In this document: positions 7,835 to 16,257 of the stretch, in pieces
Position numbering within the stretch: the stretch's first letter is position 1
Layout: each line of letters opens with the position of its first letter
Program-made: the position numbers and the translations under genes
Assembly (NCBI GenBank): GCA_002172485.2
Contig: NHFP02000002.1
Location: 1 to 59,765, forward strand
Origin: Crocinitomicaceae bacterium TMED114
GTDB lineage: Bacteria > Bacteroidota > Bacteroidia > Flavobacteriales_D > Sanyastnellaceae
DNA: 59,765 bases
Reading direction: 5' to 3'
Notes under the pieces: model-generated
Seen by the model: only the letters and a program-made list of their open reading frames with translations
The model's database searches: none
Told to the model about the DNA's origin: nothing

Positions 7835-8782
7835 TTATGGGTTCCCATCGTGGTCCTCGCACCGGCCGCGAACCCGACGCCACCAACCACAAGCTTCATT
7901 GGCTCCCAACACCTGCTCCAAATCAGGCTGACCCGCATCCACCCAGGCGCTCCACCAGACAGAAGCCACACCATGAATGGCCGCCCGCCATTGCCGTTCC
8001 ACCATTCCGTCCAGCCGATCGTGATAGGCAGAACACCATGGCTCGACCCTTTGCAATTGGACGGTTCGGCCACGCTCCTCGCGCACCACCAAGTCACCTG
8101 ACCAGCTTGCCACGAGTTCCGCCTCCATCGCCAATACGCTGTCCACAGCGGCGTGGCTGCGGTGAACCACCTCCCAAGCCCACTGGCCCACATCCCCGAT
8201 GTATTCCGCTTCGGGAACGGCCAGCAAATAGCGACCTCCATACAACTCGGGCAGGCGCGTTTCCCACAAGCCGTGGATGCCTTCCTGCCCTGTCAACTGC
8301 CCGTTGTAGTTGAGCGTGGTGTGCAATGGCACATGCGCATCGCCCACATAGTGACCCAAATCAGCCGCATGCCGAAGAATGCGCGCGGCATCCCCATCGT
8401 GCATGGCCTCCACCAACCGACGGTACGTCCATTGGATGTTCCAAGGCAAAACACCATAGGCCCACAACGTGTCCTCCGAGCACACCTCGCATGCCTGGGA
8501 CCACCAAGGGGCAGAGCCAAGGTCCTGAAGGCAGTGCAGCGCAGGGGCATCCAAATCGAGATAGTGCTTTGGCGCCTCGCGCTCCACCATTCGCTTGCGC
8601 TTGTCCGCATCGACGGCGTGTTCCGTCAGCCAATCGGACTGCTGTTCAAACCAAGGACGGAGAGGATCCGGCAGCGCCGAGACCGCTGCCGCATGAATGT
8701 GGCGGTGAACGAAAAACCCCCACGACTGAAACGCCAAGGCGAGAACGCAACAGCCCAGTATGGCCCAGAGCTGAGACTTCAA
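7835..8782 (-). CDS. Secreted S1/P1 nuclease / phospholipase C-like zinc hydrolase
   Basis: A 315-residue exported hydrolase of the trinuclear-zinc S1/P1 nuclease and phospholipase C superfamily. A hydrophobic signal segment (1-20) ends just before Trp21. In this fold the mature N-terminal Trp is itself a zinc ligand, and WGFFVHRH supplies Trp21 and His26. Further ligands are visible in HYLDLDA, in GHYVGDAHVPLHT (about 160-172) and in GIHGLWE. Start TTG 8782 is chosen because it overlaps the comB stop as TTGA and gives a proper signal peptide; the upstream in-frame start at 8875 would run through comB. Whether it cuts nucleic acid or phospholipid cannot be told from sequence. Confidence 0.85.
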   Translation of the reverse strand: MKSQLWAILGCCVLALAFQSWGFFVHRHIHAAAVSALPDPLRPWFEQQSDWLTEHAVDADKRKRMVEREAPKHYLDLDAPALHCLQDLGSAPWWSQACEVCSEDTLWAYGVLPWNIQWTYRRLVEAMHDGDAARILRHAADLGHYVGDAHVPLHTTLNYNGQLTGQEGIHGLWETRLPELYGGRYLLAVPEAEYIGDVGQWAWEVVHRSHAAVDSVLAMEAELVASWSGDLVVREERGRTVQLQRVEPWCSAYHDRLDGMVERQWRAAIHGVASVWWSAWVDAGQPDLEQVLGANEACGWWRRVRGRCEDHDGNP

Positions 8783-9558
8783 GAAACCGACCTGGCCTCC
8801 GCCAACTTGCGCGAATCCACCAACGCACCATCTTGCAAGACGGGCACAACATTGACCGTGTTGGGCGTCAGACAATACTTGATGTCCTCACCGAGGTTGA
8901 GGTTCCTCAAACGGCGGCGGTGGGAAGACGCTTTCAGGAAGGAAAAAATGTTGCCCCGAACCCCGAGGAAGAGGTGCTTGGCTGCGATGGTGCTGTCCTC
9001 AGTGCTTTTGAAGCGGGCGATGTCGATGAGCCGGTCCGCGATGGCACCCGCACAAAGGGTGTCCTCCAGATTGAATTTGTCCTTCCAACCTGAGCAGAGA
9101 AGCAACACGTGTCCGGGTTGCTGCATCAGCCACGTCGAGATGGCATCGAGGTTGTTGATGCTGCCAATCGCCAATTGCGGCATGTCTTGGGCCATCGCCA
9201 CGGCCTTGGTTCCATTGGTGGTCGTCAGGGCCACTGTCTTGCCTACGAGCTCATCCGTTATATAAGAGCGGGGAGAGTTGCCCAAGTCAAACCCTTCCAC
9301 GATTTGACCATTGCGCTCTGCGGCAGCGATGCACCCTTGCTTTTGCAAGACTCGGGCCTCCTCCACCGTCGGAACCGGAATGATCTTCTCCACCCCGTTG
9401 GCGAGACCCGTACAAATGGCACTGGTCGCGCGCAACACATCGATGACCACGCAAGTGTGGAACTCGTCCTTGTACAGCTCAAACTGCTTGGGCGAAAAGC
9501 AGACTTCGACCCGGCGTTCCCCGCGTTCGACCTGTGTGGTGGACTTGGAATCAGACAT
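8779..9558 (-). CDS. comB: 2-phosphosulfolactate phosphatase family protein ComB
   Basis: A 259-residue cytosolic Mg-dependent phosphatase family protein. The signature VVIDVLRATSAICTGLANG (about 36-54) and the block VALTTTNGTKAV (about 107-118) are typical of ComB, which hydrolyses 2-phosphosulfolactate to sulfolactate in coenzyme M biosynthesis. No comA, comC or other coenzyme M gene is in the window, so the bacterial role may be different, such as sulfolactate or sulfonate metabolism. ATG 9558 (MSDSKSTTQ) lies 2 nt after the gcvT stop; a longer upstream frame inside gcvT is rejected. The stop overlaps the next gene as TTGA. Family membership is clear and the substrate is inferred. Confidence 0.88.
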   Translation of the reverse strand: MSDSKSTTQVERGERRVEVCFSPKQFELYKDEFHTCVVIDVLRATSAICTGLANGVEKIIPVPTVEEARVLQKQGCIAAAERNGQIVEGFDLGNSPRSYITDELVGKTVALTTTNGTKAVAMAQDMPQLAIGSINNLDAISTWLMQQPGHVLLLCSGWKDKFNLEDTLCAGAIADRLIDIARFKSTEDSTIAAKHLFLGVRGNIFSFLKASSHRRRLRNLNLGEDIKYCLTPNTVNVVPVLQDGALVDSRKLAEARSVS

Positions 9559-9560
9559 CT

Positions 9561-10646
9561 TCAGAGAAACGGGGTTTTGACGATGGTGGCCGCCACTTCC
9601 TTTTTGCGGATGGCCACCTTGATGGAGGTGCCTGTCGAGGCGTGGGACGCATCCACATACCCCATGCCGATGGGCTCTCCCAGAGAAGGGCTTTGGGTGC
9701 CGCTGGTGACTACGCCGATGGGCTCTCCATCGGCAGACAAGAGAGGGTAGCCTTGACGGGGCACACCGCGCTCCGTCAATTTGAAGCCCACCAGCTTTCG
9801 GGACGGCCCCGCTTGCTTTTGGGACAGAATGGCGGACTTGCCGCGGAAGTCGGTTTTCCAACCCACCGTCCAGTTCAGTCCAGCTTCTACCGGAGTATGG
9901 TCGGCATCGATGTCGTTGCCATGCAAGCAGTAGCCCTTTTCGAGGCGGAGCGTATCCCGAGCGCCCAATCCGCAAGGAACCAGACCCATAGATTTTCCAG
10001 CTTCCATCATGGCAGACCACACTTCGACCGCCTTCTCGGAAGGGACGTACAACTCAAACCCACGCTCACCGGTGTATCCCGTCGTGCCCACGAGCACCTT
10101 GGCGCCATACAGCGTGGCCGGGGCATGATGATACAACGGCAATTCCCGAAGATCGACCCCAGCAGCACACAGGACATCATCGCTTTTCGGTCCTTGCAAT
10201 GCGAGCAAGGCCGTCACGTCGCTGGCATCCTCCATGTGGACATCATCGGTGAGCTCCGATTCCAGCAGGGCCACCACGGTGTTCTTGTTGGCTGCGTTGA
10301 CAACAAGCAAGTAGCGGTCTTCGAATCCATAAACCAGAAGGTCCTCCACGATGCCCCCCTCATCATTGAGGAGACAGGTGTAGAGCGCTTTACCTGGAGT
10401 CGCCTTGCCCACATCACCGGCCAATTGGGACTGCAGAAAAGCCCCCGCACCTGGACCGGAGAACCAAAGTTCTCCCATGTGGCTGACATCAAACAGGCCC
10501 ACGCCCTCCCGCACGGCAGCATGCTCCAAGCGGAGGCCCGCATACTGGACCGGCATGTCATAACCGGCGAAAGGCACCATTTTGGCTCCAGCTGCGATAT
10601 GCACGTCGTGCAATGGGGTCCTCAGCAGGGAATCGACCGTTTCCAT
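9561..10646 (-). CDS. gcvT: Glycine cleavage system T protein (aminomethyltransferase)
   Basis: A 361-residue T protein that transfers the methylene group from aminomethyl-lipoyl-GcvH to tetrahydrofolate, releasing ammonia. N-terminal folate-domain motifs are FAGYDMPVQY (about 27-36) and GLFDVSHMGEL (about 51-61). GTTGYTGERGFELYVP (about 188-203) and LRLEKGYCLHGNDID follow, and the C-terminal OB-like domain ends in AIRKKEVAATIVKTPFL. The length is normal. gcvH and gcvP are not nearby. A near-consensus -7 hexamer region TACTTTAG is on this strand at 10658-10651, 5 nt upstream of ATG 10646. No glycine-riboswitch-sized leader exists, since the divergent gene begins 22 nt away. It heads the gcvT-comB-nuclease-glycosyltransferase cluster. 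Confidence 0.95.
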   Translation of the reverse strand: METVDSLLRTPLHDVHIAAGAKMVPFAGYDMPVQYAGLRLEHAAVREGVGLFDVSHMGELWFSGPGAGAFLQSQLAGDVGKATPGKALYTCLLNDEGGIVEDLLVYGFEDRYLLVVNAANKNTVVALLESELTDDVHMEDASDVTALLALQGPKSDDVLCAAGVDLRELPLYHHAPATLYGAKVLVGTTGYTGERGFELYVPSEKAVEVWSAMMEAGKSMGLVPCGLGARDTLRLEKGYCLHGNDIDADHTPVEAGLNWTVGWKTDFRGKSAILSQKQAGPSRKLVGFKLTERGVPRQGYPLLSADGEPIGVVTSGTQSPSLGEPIGMGYVDASHASTGTSIKVAIRKKEVAATIVKTPFL

Positions 10647-10667
10647 GCGGCTAAAGTAGCGGGGTCG

Positions 10668-11042
10668 ATGAGGAGGGACGCACCCTTCATGCCCGATTTA
10701 TCCCCGCCTTTGTCCCCGTGTGCCGACATTGCGCTCGTGCAACGAGACGTCATCCTCGCCGACCGGGCCACCACCGCCATAGAACGCATCATTCGCCAAC
10801 TCCAAGGCGCCTCTCTCATTGGTGCGGAACGGGCGAAAGACGAAATCGTCAACCGCATCCGCGGCTTGGCATCCAACGCCATGCCTGCAGATGCGCGCAA
10901 AGCCCGGTTCGATAGCATTGCAGACGACATTTGGAGTGTGCTCGCACACAACCACCGCATCTACTACCTCGTGGAAGAACGCCGGGTGGTCGTTCTCGAT
11001 GTCATTCTGGACGCCGAGATCCACTCGATGGAAACGGAATGA
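10668..11042 (+). CDS. Hypothetical protein with possible ParE/RelE-like C-terminus
   Basis: A 124-residue soluble protein transcribed divergently from gcvT. I do not recognise the family. The N-terminal half looks helical (ILADRATTAIERIIRQLQGA, then ERAKDEIVNRIRGL). The C-terminal half has an alternating hydrophobic pattern, HNHRIYYLVEERRVVVLDVIL (split by turns), reminiscent of the beta sheet of RelE/ParE toxins. No antitoxin-like gene is adjacent, so a toxin role is not supported. The start is ATG 10668 or ATG 10689. Its last 41 nt overlap the 3' end of the convergent wbqC-like gene. Confidence 0.55.
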   Translation: MRRDAPFMPDLSPPLSPCADIALVQRDVILADRATTAIERIIRQLQGASLIGAERAKDEIVNRIRGLASNAMPADARKARFDSIADDIWSVLAHNHRIYYLVEERRVVVLDVILDAEIHSMETE

Positions 11043-11631
11043 TCCATTCCGCAGCTGCGGGTCCGCAGTGAAGCAGCAGGTCCATCACGGACAACGACTC
11101 CCAAGACAACGTCGCCCTGTCGGCCCAGACGTGGTGCCAAGGATGCATCCTATCCGCCATTCGGACAGCCCAAACGACATCTTGCGCTTCGTGTTGAATG
11201 GCCTTGCGGTCCACATCATCCGCTGAAGCCTGGGCTGGAACCTCCGCACCGAGCCAATCCGCTGCCCATCGGATGGACGAGAGGTTCCACTCCCCAATGG
11301 TATCCGGACCATGACGAAACAAGACCTCCAGTTCAGGGGCCATTTCCTCAAAGAAAGGAGCCGCTCCGTAGGCCGTGTGCACCGCACGCCACAACTTGTC
11401 CGCATCCGCCAGAACGCGCCGGGTCTCAAACTGTGACCGGGGGAGACCCCCGCGACGCTCGACCGGCAAGGTCAAATTTTCCAGCCCGTTGGCCGTCGCC
11501 AGCACCATGCGGTTGCGAAACGTCCGCTTGGGGTAGTGTTCCCCAACATCCAGCTGCGCACCGTCTGCTGCACCTGCACACCACCAGTGAACCGGTGGAA
11601 ATGGGCGCAGGGGAAGAAGGGGTCCCGACAA
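11002..11631 (-). CDS. WbqC-like family protein
   Basis: A 209-residue protein of the WbqC-like family, common in Bacteroidetes next to lepB and of unsettled biochemical role; some members sit in polysaccharide loci. Family features are the N-terminal FPPVHWWCAG, the GEHYPKRTFRNRMVLATANG block and LTLPVERRGG, followed by an AVHTAYGAAPFFEEM segment. TTG 11631 is chosen as start: it lies 5 nt after the lepB stop and gives the usual short N-terminus; the longer frame to 11685 runs inside lepB. It is the last gene of the UPF0173-parA-parB-DUF5683-dapB-lepB-wbqC run. Its 3' end overlaps the convergent gene by 41 nt. Confidence 0.82.
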   Translation of the reverse strand: MSGPLLPLRPFPPVHWWCAGAADGAQLDVGEHYPKRTFRNRMVLATANGLENLTLPVERRGGLPRSQFETRRVLADADKLWRAVHTAYGAAPFFEEMAPELEVLFRHGPDTIGEWNLSSIRWAADWLGAEVPAQASADDVDRKAIQHEAQDVVWAVRMADRMHPWHHVWADRATLSWESLSVMDLLLHCGPAAAEWIIPFPSSGSRRPE

Positions 11632-11635
11632 GAGA

Positions 11636-13222
11636 TCAGCGGACCGGTTTGAACATGCGGTCCCAGCGGATGCCGGACTCACCATGCTGGGCCTCGTTCA
11701 TTTTGCTGAACCACGTGAAAGCCGCACGTCCCACGACATGGTCCTCGGGCACGAAGCCCCAGTAGCGGCTGTCGGCTGAGCTGTGGCGGTTGTCGCCCAT
11801 CAGCCAGTAGTAGCCCTGTTCAAAAGTGTATTCCGTTGCGGGCTGCCCATCGATGTAGACGTCATCGCCTTCCACGCGCATGTCATGGCCTTCGTACGCC
11901 ATGATGACCCGCTTGTACAGCGCGACGTTGCGGGGTGTGAGGGGCAAGGTTTCCCCTTCAGCGGGTAGGTGAATCGGACCGTAATTGTCCAAATCCCAAC
12001 TGGCGAAATCGAACCGGTTCGTGTTCGGGTACATGTCCAGCGTACCGCGACGGGAGGTGGGGTCGTAGGGCTGCACTTCTGCGACAAGCCCCTGATCCAT
12101 CAATGTGGCGGCCTCATCCTCGCGCAGCGCCATGAAGTAGGTGCCCCCCGGGCCCTTTCCTTGGATGTCAATGTCGGTCAGGCCGAAGCGCTCGCGGATC
12201 ACGCGCAAGTCGGCTTCGCGCTTCAACCTCACGAGGTAATTGAACTGCAATCCAGGAGGAGAGGGGACCACTTCACCGTCGATGACCAACTCGCGGTTGA
12301 CGATGGACAGGTCTTCTCCCGGCAAGCCCACACAACGCTTCACATAATGCTCCTTCTTGCCAACCGGGCGGGTCTTGATGCCATGGGATCGGCTCCAGTC
12401 CTTGCGCGCCATGGCATTGAACTTCGCCTTGTCCGCTTCATAGGCGACCACATCTCCGCCAGCGAAACCGATGGCCCGCTGACGCAACAAGGCGTGGTAG
12501 TCGTGTCCTGCGAGGTAGGTGTCCACCACAACGGTGTCGCCATTCGGGAAGTTGAAGACGACCGCATCGTAGCGGTCCACATCGCCAAAACCAGGCAGGC
12601 GCATGTAGGGCAGCTCGACCCACTCAAGATAGCTGGACCGGAGGCCCGAGCCCGGCAATGCGTTGTGCACGAACGGCACACTCAACGGCACTTCGGTGAC
12701 CTTGGGACCGTAGCTCATCTTGCTGACCACCAAGTAGTCTCCGACGAGCATGCTGTCCTCCATCGAAGCCGTGGGGATCATGAAGGCCTCAAACACGTAG
12801 CCCCGAAGGAGGGAGGCCACGACGGTGGCCCACAGGATGGCTTCGCTCCATTCGCGCGCCATGCCTTTCTTCTTGCCTTCCCAGTTCCGGGGGCCCACAT
12901 AGGCGTCCTGTCCACCGATCGCCAGCGTTACCATCCCCACCCAGGGCAGGGCACCCATAAGCCATTGCTGGGCGGTCGAACGCTTCCCGAATGCAATGCC
13001 GGTCTCGACATGCAGGATGGTGAACATGATGAGGTTCGGGCCCGGAAAAATCAAGCCGATCCACCAATGTTTGGGCCGCTTCAACAGGCTGAGCCAACTC
13101 CAGTAGTTCAATCCGGGGACGAAGCCATGCCACGCCGTCAGTCCTGCCCGCTTGAACAGCCGGGGCAAGGTGACCATGTGGATCAATGGCAGGACGAGAA
13201 GGAGCAGAAGGGCAATGGACAT
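11636..13222 (-). CDS. lepB: Signal peptidase I
   Basis: A 528-residue membrane-bound serine protease that cleaves signal peptides of exported proteins. Several hydrophobic segments occupy about 1-145. The catalytic serine is S153 in IPTASMEDSM, and the general-base lysine is K295 in YVKRCVGLPGED. Box E-like GYYWLMGDNRHSSADSR lies near the C-terminus. The Ser-Lys spacing is about 142 residues, against 55 in Escherichia coli LepB, because of large insertions; such long versions are usual in Flavobacteriia. ATG 13222 (MSIALLLLL) avoids overlap with dapB. It belongs to the conserved dapB-lepB-wbqC segment of the parAB cluster. Confidence 0.95.
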   Translation of the reverse strand: MSIALLLLLVLPLIHMVTLPRLFKRAGLTAWHGFVPGLNYWSWLSLLKRPKHWWIGLIFPGPNLIMFTILHVETGIAFGKRSTAQQWLMGALPWVGMVTLAIGGQDAYVGPRNWEGKKKGMAREWSEAILWATVVASLLRGYVFEAFMIPTASMEDSMLVGDYLVVSKMSYGPKVTEVPLSVPFVHNALPGSGLRSSYLEWVELPYMRLPGFGDVDRYDAVVFNFPNGDTVVVDTYLAGHDYHALLRQRAIGFAGGDVVAYEADKAKFNAMARKDWSRSHGIKTRPVGKKEHYVKRCVGLPGEDLSIVNRELVIDGEVVPSPPGLQFNYLVRLKREADLRVIRERFGLTDIDIQGKGPGGTYFMALREDEAATLMDQGLVAEVQPYDPTSRRGTLDMYPNTNRFDFASWDLDNYGPIHLPAEGETLPLTPRNVALYKRVIMAYEGHDMRVEGDDVYIDGQPATEYTFEQGYYWLMGDNRHSSADSRYWGFVPEDHVVGRAAFTWFSKMNEAQHGESGIRWDRMFKPVR

Positions 13223-13247
13223 GGGCCGTGGTACAGGTGCGGCAATA

Positions 13248-13934
13248 TCAACCCCAAACGTCATTCATGCTGTGAATCTTGTCAAAAGGGGGAGACTGAA
13301 CAACGAGCCATTCCGCGCAGCGAACCGCTCCGTTGGCAAAGCCGGACCGGTTCTTGGCGGCATGGGTCAAGGTGATGCGATCCACCCCATTCTGCCAGAC
13401 CACCTCATGGGTGCCGGGGACACCGGGCAAGCGGTGCGCCTCGACGGACACATCTTGGGCACCGCCAGCCTCCAGGTCCGAGGCCAATGCCAACGCGGTC
13501 CCACTGGGCGCATCGACTTTGCCTGTATGGTGCACCTCCCCAATATGGACTGCGTAGTCTTGGTCAGACAGGGCGTGCTGGACTTGGGCCAAGGCGCGGC
13601 GAAACAAGTGGATGCCCACCGAAAAATTCGGTGCCCACAACATGGCATGTCCTGCCTTGGCCACGGCCAATTCCACCTCTTCGCGATGATCGAGCCATCC
13701 AGTGGTTCCACTCACCAGCGGAATGCCCCGCTCACGACATGCTTGGAACACGCCCAAGGCGGCATCCGGCGCGGTGAAATCGATGGCCACATCCACCTCA
13801 GGCCAATCCGAGGCCGCCATGTCTTCTCGGCCCCATGGCCCGACCACCTTGTGCCCGCGTGACAACGCCGCGGACTGAACGGATTGTCCCATGCGGCCGC
13901 GGCCCTGGATGAGAATGCGCAACGGTGTGGTCAT
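13248..13934 (-). CDS. dapB: 4-hydroxy-tetrahydrodipicolinate reductase
   Basis: A 228-residue enzyme of the diaminopimelate/lysine pathway, which provides peptidoglycan precursor. The N-terminal NAD(P)-binding loop is IQGRGRMGQSV (about 8-18). The active-site signature HHTGKVDAPSGTAL contains the catalytic lysine and the substrate-binding loop. The FTAPDAA and LVSGTTGW blocks are typical. It is shorter than the 273-residue Escherichia coli enzyme, as is common in Bacteroidetes. ATG 13934 overlaps the upstream DUF5683 stop by 4 nt (ATGA), which excludes the longer frame to 14087. lepB follows on the same strand. Confidence 0.94.
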   Translation of the reverse strand: MTTPLRILIQGRGRMGQSVQSAALSRGHKVVGPWGREDMAASDWPEVDVAIDFTAPDAALGVFQACRERGIPLVSGTTGWLDHREEVELAVAKAGHAMLWAPNFSVGIHLFRRALAQVQHALSDQDYAVHIGEVHHTGKVDAPSGTALALASDLEAGGAQDVSVEAHRLPGVPGTHEVVWQNGVDRITLTHAAKNRSGFANGAVRCAEWLVVQSPPFDKIHSMNDVWG

Positions 13935-14452
13935 CGCTTGGCAGGAAGAGCAGGTGAGGAGGACAAGGAGCGCGAAAGCTTCAATCCGAACACCGGGCCG
14001 GTCTGCGGAGACCAAGACAAATCTTCGGACACATCGAATCCCAACAGGTGGGCGTCGACATGGGCGTCCACAACTTGGGCACCCCACAACAACACAAAAG
14101 TGAGCACGCTCTGCTCGAGGTTGGACCGGTGAAAGTCCCGGCGCTCAAGCACGCCTTGGGCGTCAAACTCGGTGACATACACCGTCAAAGGGTCGTCATC
14201 CGTCATGGCCAAGTAGCCGTCTCGGTATTCCTTGTAAATGGCCCCTTCTGTTTGAATGAAATAGCCACTCACCCCCAAAGCCCCGTAAACGAGGGGCACC
14301 TTCCACCACTTGCCATTGTTGACTTGCCCCCATCCCGGGAGCACGGCGCTGTGCCACGTGGTCCGAGAAATGCGCTCGGCATCCGTCTCCTGACCGAGGA
14401 GCGGCCCCCACGTCAACACGACCACCAGAAGGCAAGCCCAACGGGCGAGCAT
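13931..14452 (-). CDS. DUF5683 domain envelope protein
   Basis: A 173-residue protein with an N-terminal signal peptide (MLARWACLLVVVLTWGPLLG). A characteristic SAVLPGWGQVNNGKWWKVP motif (about 35-53) follows, then a hydrophobic GALGVSGYFIQTEG segment, and a second hydrophobic segment near LTFVLLWGAQVVDAHVDAHL. This is the DUF5683 pattern, found in Bacteroidetes between parB and dapB; its function is unknown and it is predicted to be envelope-associated. The start overlaps the parB stop by 1 nt (TGATG) and its stop overlaps dapB (ATGA), so translation of the three genes is probably coupled. Confidence 0.85.
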   Translation of the reverse strand: MLARWACLLVVVLTWGPLLGQETDAERISRTTWHSAVLPGWGQVNNGKWWKVPLVYGALGVSGYFIQTEGAIYKEYRDGYLAMTDDDPLTVYVTEFDAQGVLERRDFHRSNLEQSVLTFVLLWGAQVVDAHVDAHLLGFDVSEDLSWSPQTGPVFGLKLSRSLSSSPALPAKR

Positions 14453-15399
14453 CAGCGGGCACCGAGATCGTCCAGGAGCTGCTGCAGGTCGTCTGCATCC
14501 TGGAAGTAGAGTTCAATGCGGCCTGCGCCATCCCCCTTGGTTTTGACGTCCAGGGTGCGGCCTTCAAAACGGCTTCTCAAGTGGGCCCGCATGGTCTGCA
14601 GCTGCAGGCTCAACGCGTTGGCGGTCGACTGCTTGCTCGGTTTCCGGCCCACGATGTCGCTGGCCTCCCTCTCGGTTTGGCGAACGTTGAGGCCCTTCTC
14701 TAGAATGCGCCGGTACAACGCTTTTTGGTTCTTCAACTCTTGCAGTCCAGCCAACACCCGGGCATGGCCGAAGCTCAAATGGCCTGCAGCCACAGACTGC
14801 TGCACTTCCGCCGGCAAGCCGAGCAGGCGGACATAATTGGACACCGTGGAACGCTGCTTGCCGACACGGGCGGCCAGCTCCTCCTGGGTGAGAGCGCATT
14901 CCTCCATGAGCCGACGAAAGCTGATGGCCACCTCGATGGCGTCCAAGTCTTCGCGCTGGATGTTCTCCACCAACGCCATCTCCAGCATCTCTTGATCGTT
15001 GGCCTCCCGGACATAGGCGGGAACCTTGTCGAGGCCCGCCAACTGACTGGCGCGGAAACGGCGCTCGCCGGAGATGAGCTGGTACTTGGCTGCGCTGACG
15101 CGTCGGACGGTCAGGGGCTGAATGATCCCGAGGGTGCGAATGCTGTCCGCCAGCTCATTCAAGGCAAAAGGCTCGAACGTGCGGCGCGGCTGGTCGGGAT
15201 TGGCCTCAATGGCACTGATGGGCAACAACGCCACCCTTCCGGCCATGTCCACTGCTGGCGCATCCTTTGACGCCTTGCGCTTTGATGCGCGCGGTGCCGC
15301 GTCCTCACCAAAACCGCCAGCCTGATTGTGTTGCTGGGCCTCCAGCAAGGCACTCAGGCCTTTGCCGAGGGCGGGTTTCTTCTTTCCCTTTTTGGCCAT
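14452..15399 (-). CDS. parB: Chromosome-partitioning protein ParB
   Basis: A 315-residue ParB CTPase/DNA clamp that loads at parS sites for chromosome segregation. It has a basic, low-complexity N-terminus, then ISAIEANPDQPRRTF. The CTP-binding motif GERRFRASQLAG is next, followed by a helix-turn-helix region (TQEELAARVGKQRSTVSNYV) and a C-terminal dimerisation tail ending QLLDDLGAR. It lies 10 nt downstream of parA on the same strand. No close match to the parS consensus was found in the window. Confidence 0.96.
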   Translation of the reverse strand: MAKKGKKKPALGKGLSALLEAQQHNQAGGFGEDAAPRASKRKASKDAPAVDMAGRVALLPISAIEANPDQPRRTFEPFALNELADSIRTLGIIQPLTVRRVSAAKYQLISGERRFRASQLAGLDKVPAYVREANDQEMLEMALVENIQREDLDAIEVAISFRRLMEECALTQEELAARVGKQRSTVSNYVRLLGLPAEVQQSVAAGHLSFGHARVLAGLQELKNQKALYRRILEKGLNVRQTEREASDIVGRKPSKQSTANALSLQLQTMRAHLRSRFEGRTLDVKTKGDGAGRIELYFQDADDLQQLLDDLGAR

Positions 15400-15409
15400 G
15401 GCCTTCAGG

Positions 15410-16255
15410 TCAGTTGAGCTCGGGCTTCACACCGGCAGAGGGCAAGGCACCGTCCTCATCGAGGAACTTCTCTGCGTTGGGCACTTTCGTCAGGTCGTTC
15501 TTCTGCAGGATTTCGCGGGCCAGGTTGAGGTAGTTGATGGCCCCCTTGCAGGAAGCGTCGTGCATCACAATCGTCTCACCGTGACTCGGCGCTTCACCCA
15601 GTCGGGTGTTCCGGTGAATCAAGGTGTCGAAGACCAACTCACGAAAGTGCATGCGCACCTCTTCGACCACCTGATTGGACAGGCGAAGGCGGGTGTCGTA
15701 CATCGTCAACAGGATGCCCTCGATGCCCAGATTCGAGTTGAGTCCACCCTGTACAATCTTGATGGTATTCAGCAACTTGCCCAATCCCTCCAAGGCGAAA
15801 TACTCGCACTGCACAGGAATCACGACGCTGTCGGCTGCAGCGAGCGCATTGAGGGTAATGAGTCCGAGAGACGGGGAGCAATCGATGAGGATGAAGTCGA
15901 ATTCATCGCGCAACGGCTCCAATGCCGACCGCATGCGTTGCTCGCGCTCGGCTTCGCCAATCAGTTCAATTTCCGCACCCACCAGGTCGATGTGGGACGG
16001 CAGCAACCACAGGTTGGGGTTGCCGGTCTCCAAAATGGCCGCCTTGGCGTCGGCCTGGGAGATCAGGCACTCATAGGTGCCACTCTCCACCGACTTCGGA
16101 TCGACGCCCACACCGGAGCTGCTGTTGGCCTGAGGATCGGCATCCACCAGGAGGGTGCGGTACTCGAGCGCACCCAAGCTGGCGCCGAGGTTGATGGCGG
16201 TGGTCGTCTTACCGACGCCGCCTTTTTGGTTTGCGATGGCGATGATCTTGCCCAT
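15410..16255 (-). CDS. parA: Chromosome-partitioning ATPase ParA
   Basis: A 281-residue Walker-type ATPase that drives segregation of ParB-parS complexes on the nucleoid. The deviant Walker A motif KGGVGKTT occupies residues 11-18 with the signature lysine at K11, Walker A' is VDADPQAN, and Walker B is ILIDCSPSLGL. ATG 16255 (MGKIIAIANQ) is preferred over TTG 16261. It lies 2 nt after the UPF0173 stop, so the genes are likely co-transcribed. The protein has the chromosomal (short, no HTH) ParA/Soj architecture. Confidence 0.96.
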   Translation of the reverse strand: MGKIIAIANQKGGVGKTTTAINLGASLGALEYRTLLVDADPQANSSSGVGVDPKSVESGTYECLISQADAKAAILETGNPNLWLLPSHIDLVGAEIELIGEAEREQRMRSALEPLRDEFDFILIDCSPSLGLITLNALAAADSVVIPVQCEYFALEGLGKLLNTIKIVQGGLNSNLGIEGILLTMYDTRLRLSNQVVEEVRMHFRELVFDTLIHRNTRLGEAPSHGETIVMHDASCKGAINYLNLAREILQKNDLTKVPNAEKFLDEDGALPSAGVKPELN

Positions 16256-16257
16256 GT

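Noticed and set aside
10647-10667. Glycine riboswitch upstream of gcvT
   Set aside because: The gap to the divergent gene is only about 21 bp, too short for a glycine aptamer.
11706-11721. Possible parS site (TGAACCACGTGAAAGC)
   Set aside because: Only about 11 of 16 positions match the parS consensus, on one half only, and the sequence lies in the coding sequence of lepB.
14346-14361. Second parS-like sequence (CACGTG core)
   Set aside because: About 10 of 16 matches, which is no better than chance for a CACGTG core.
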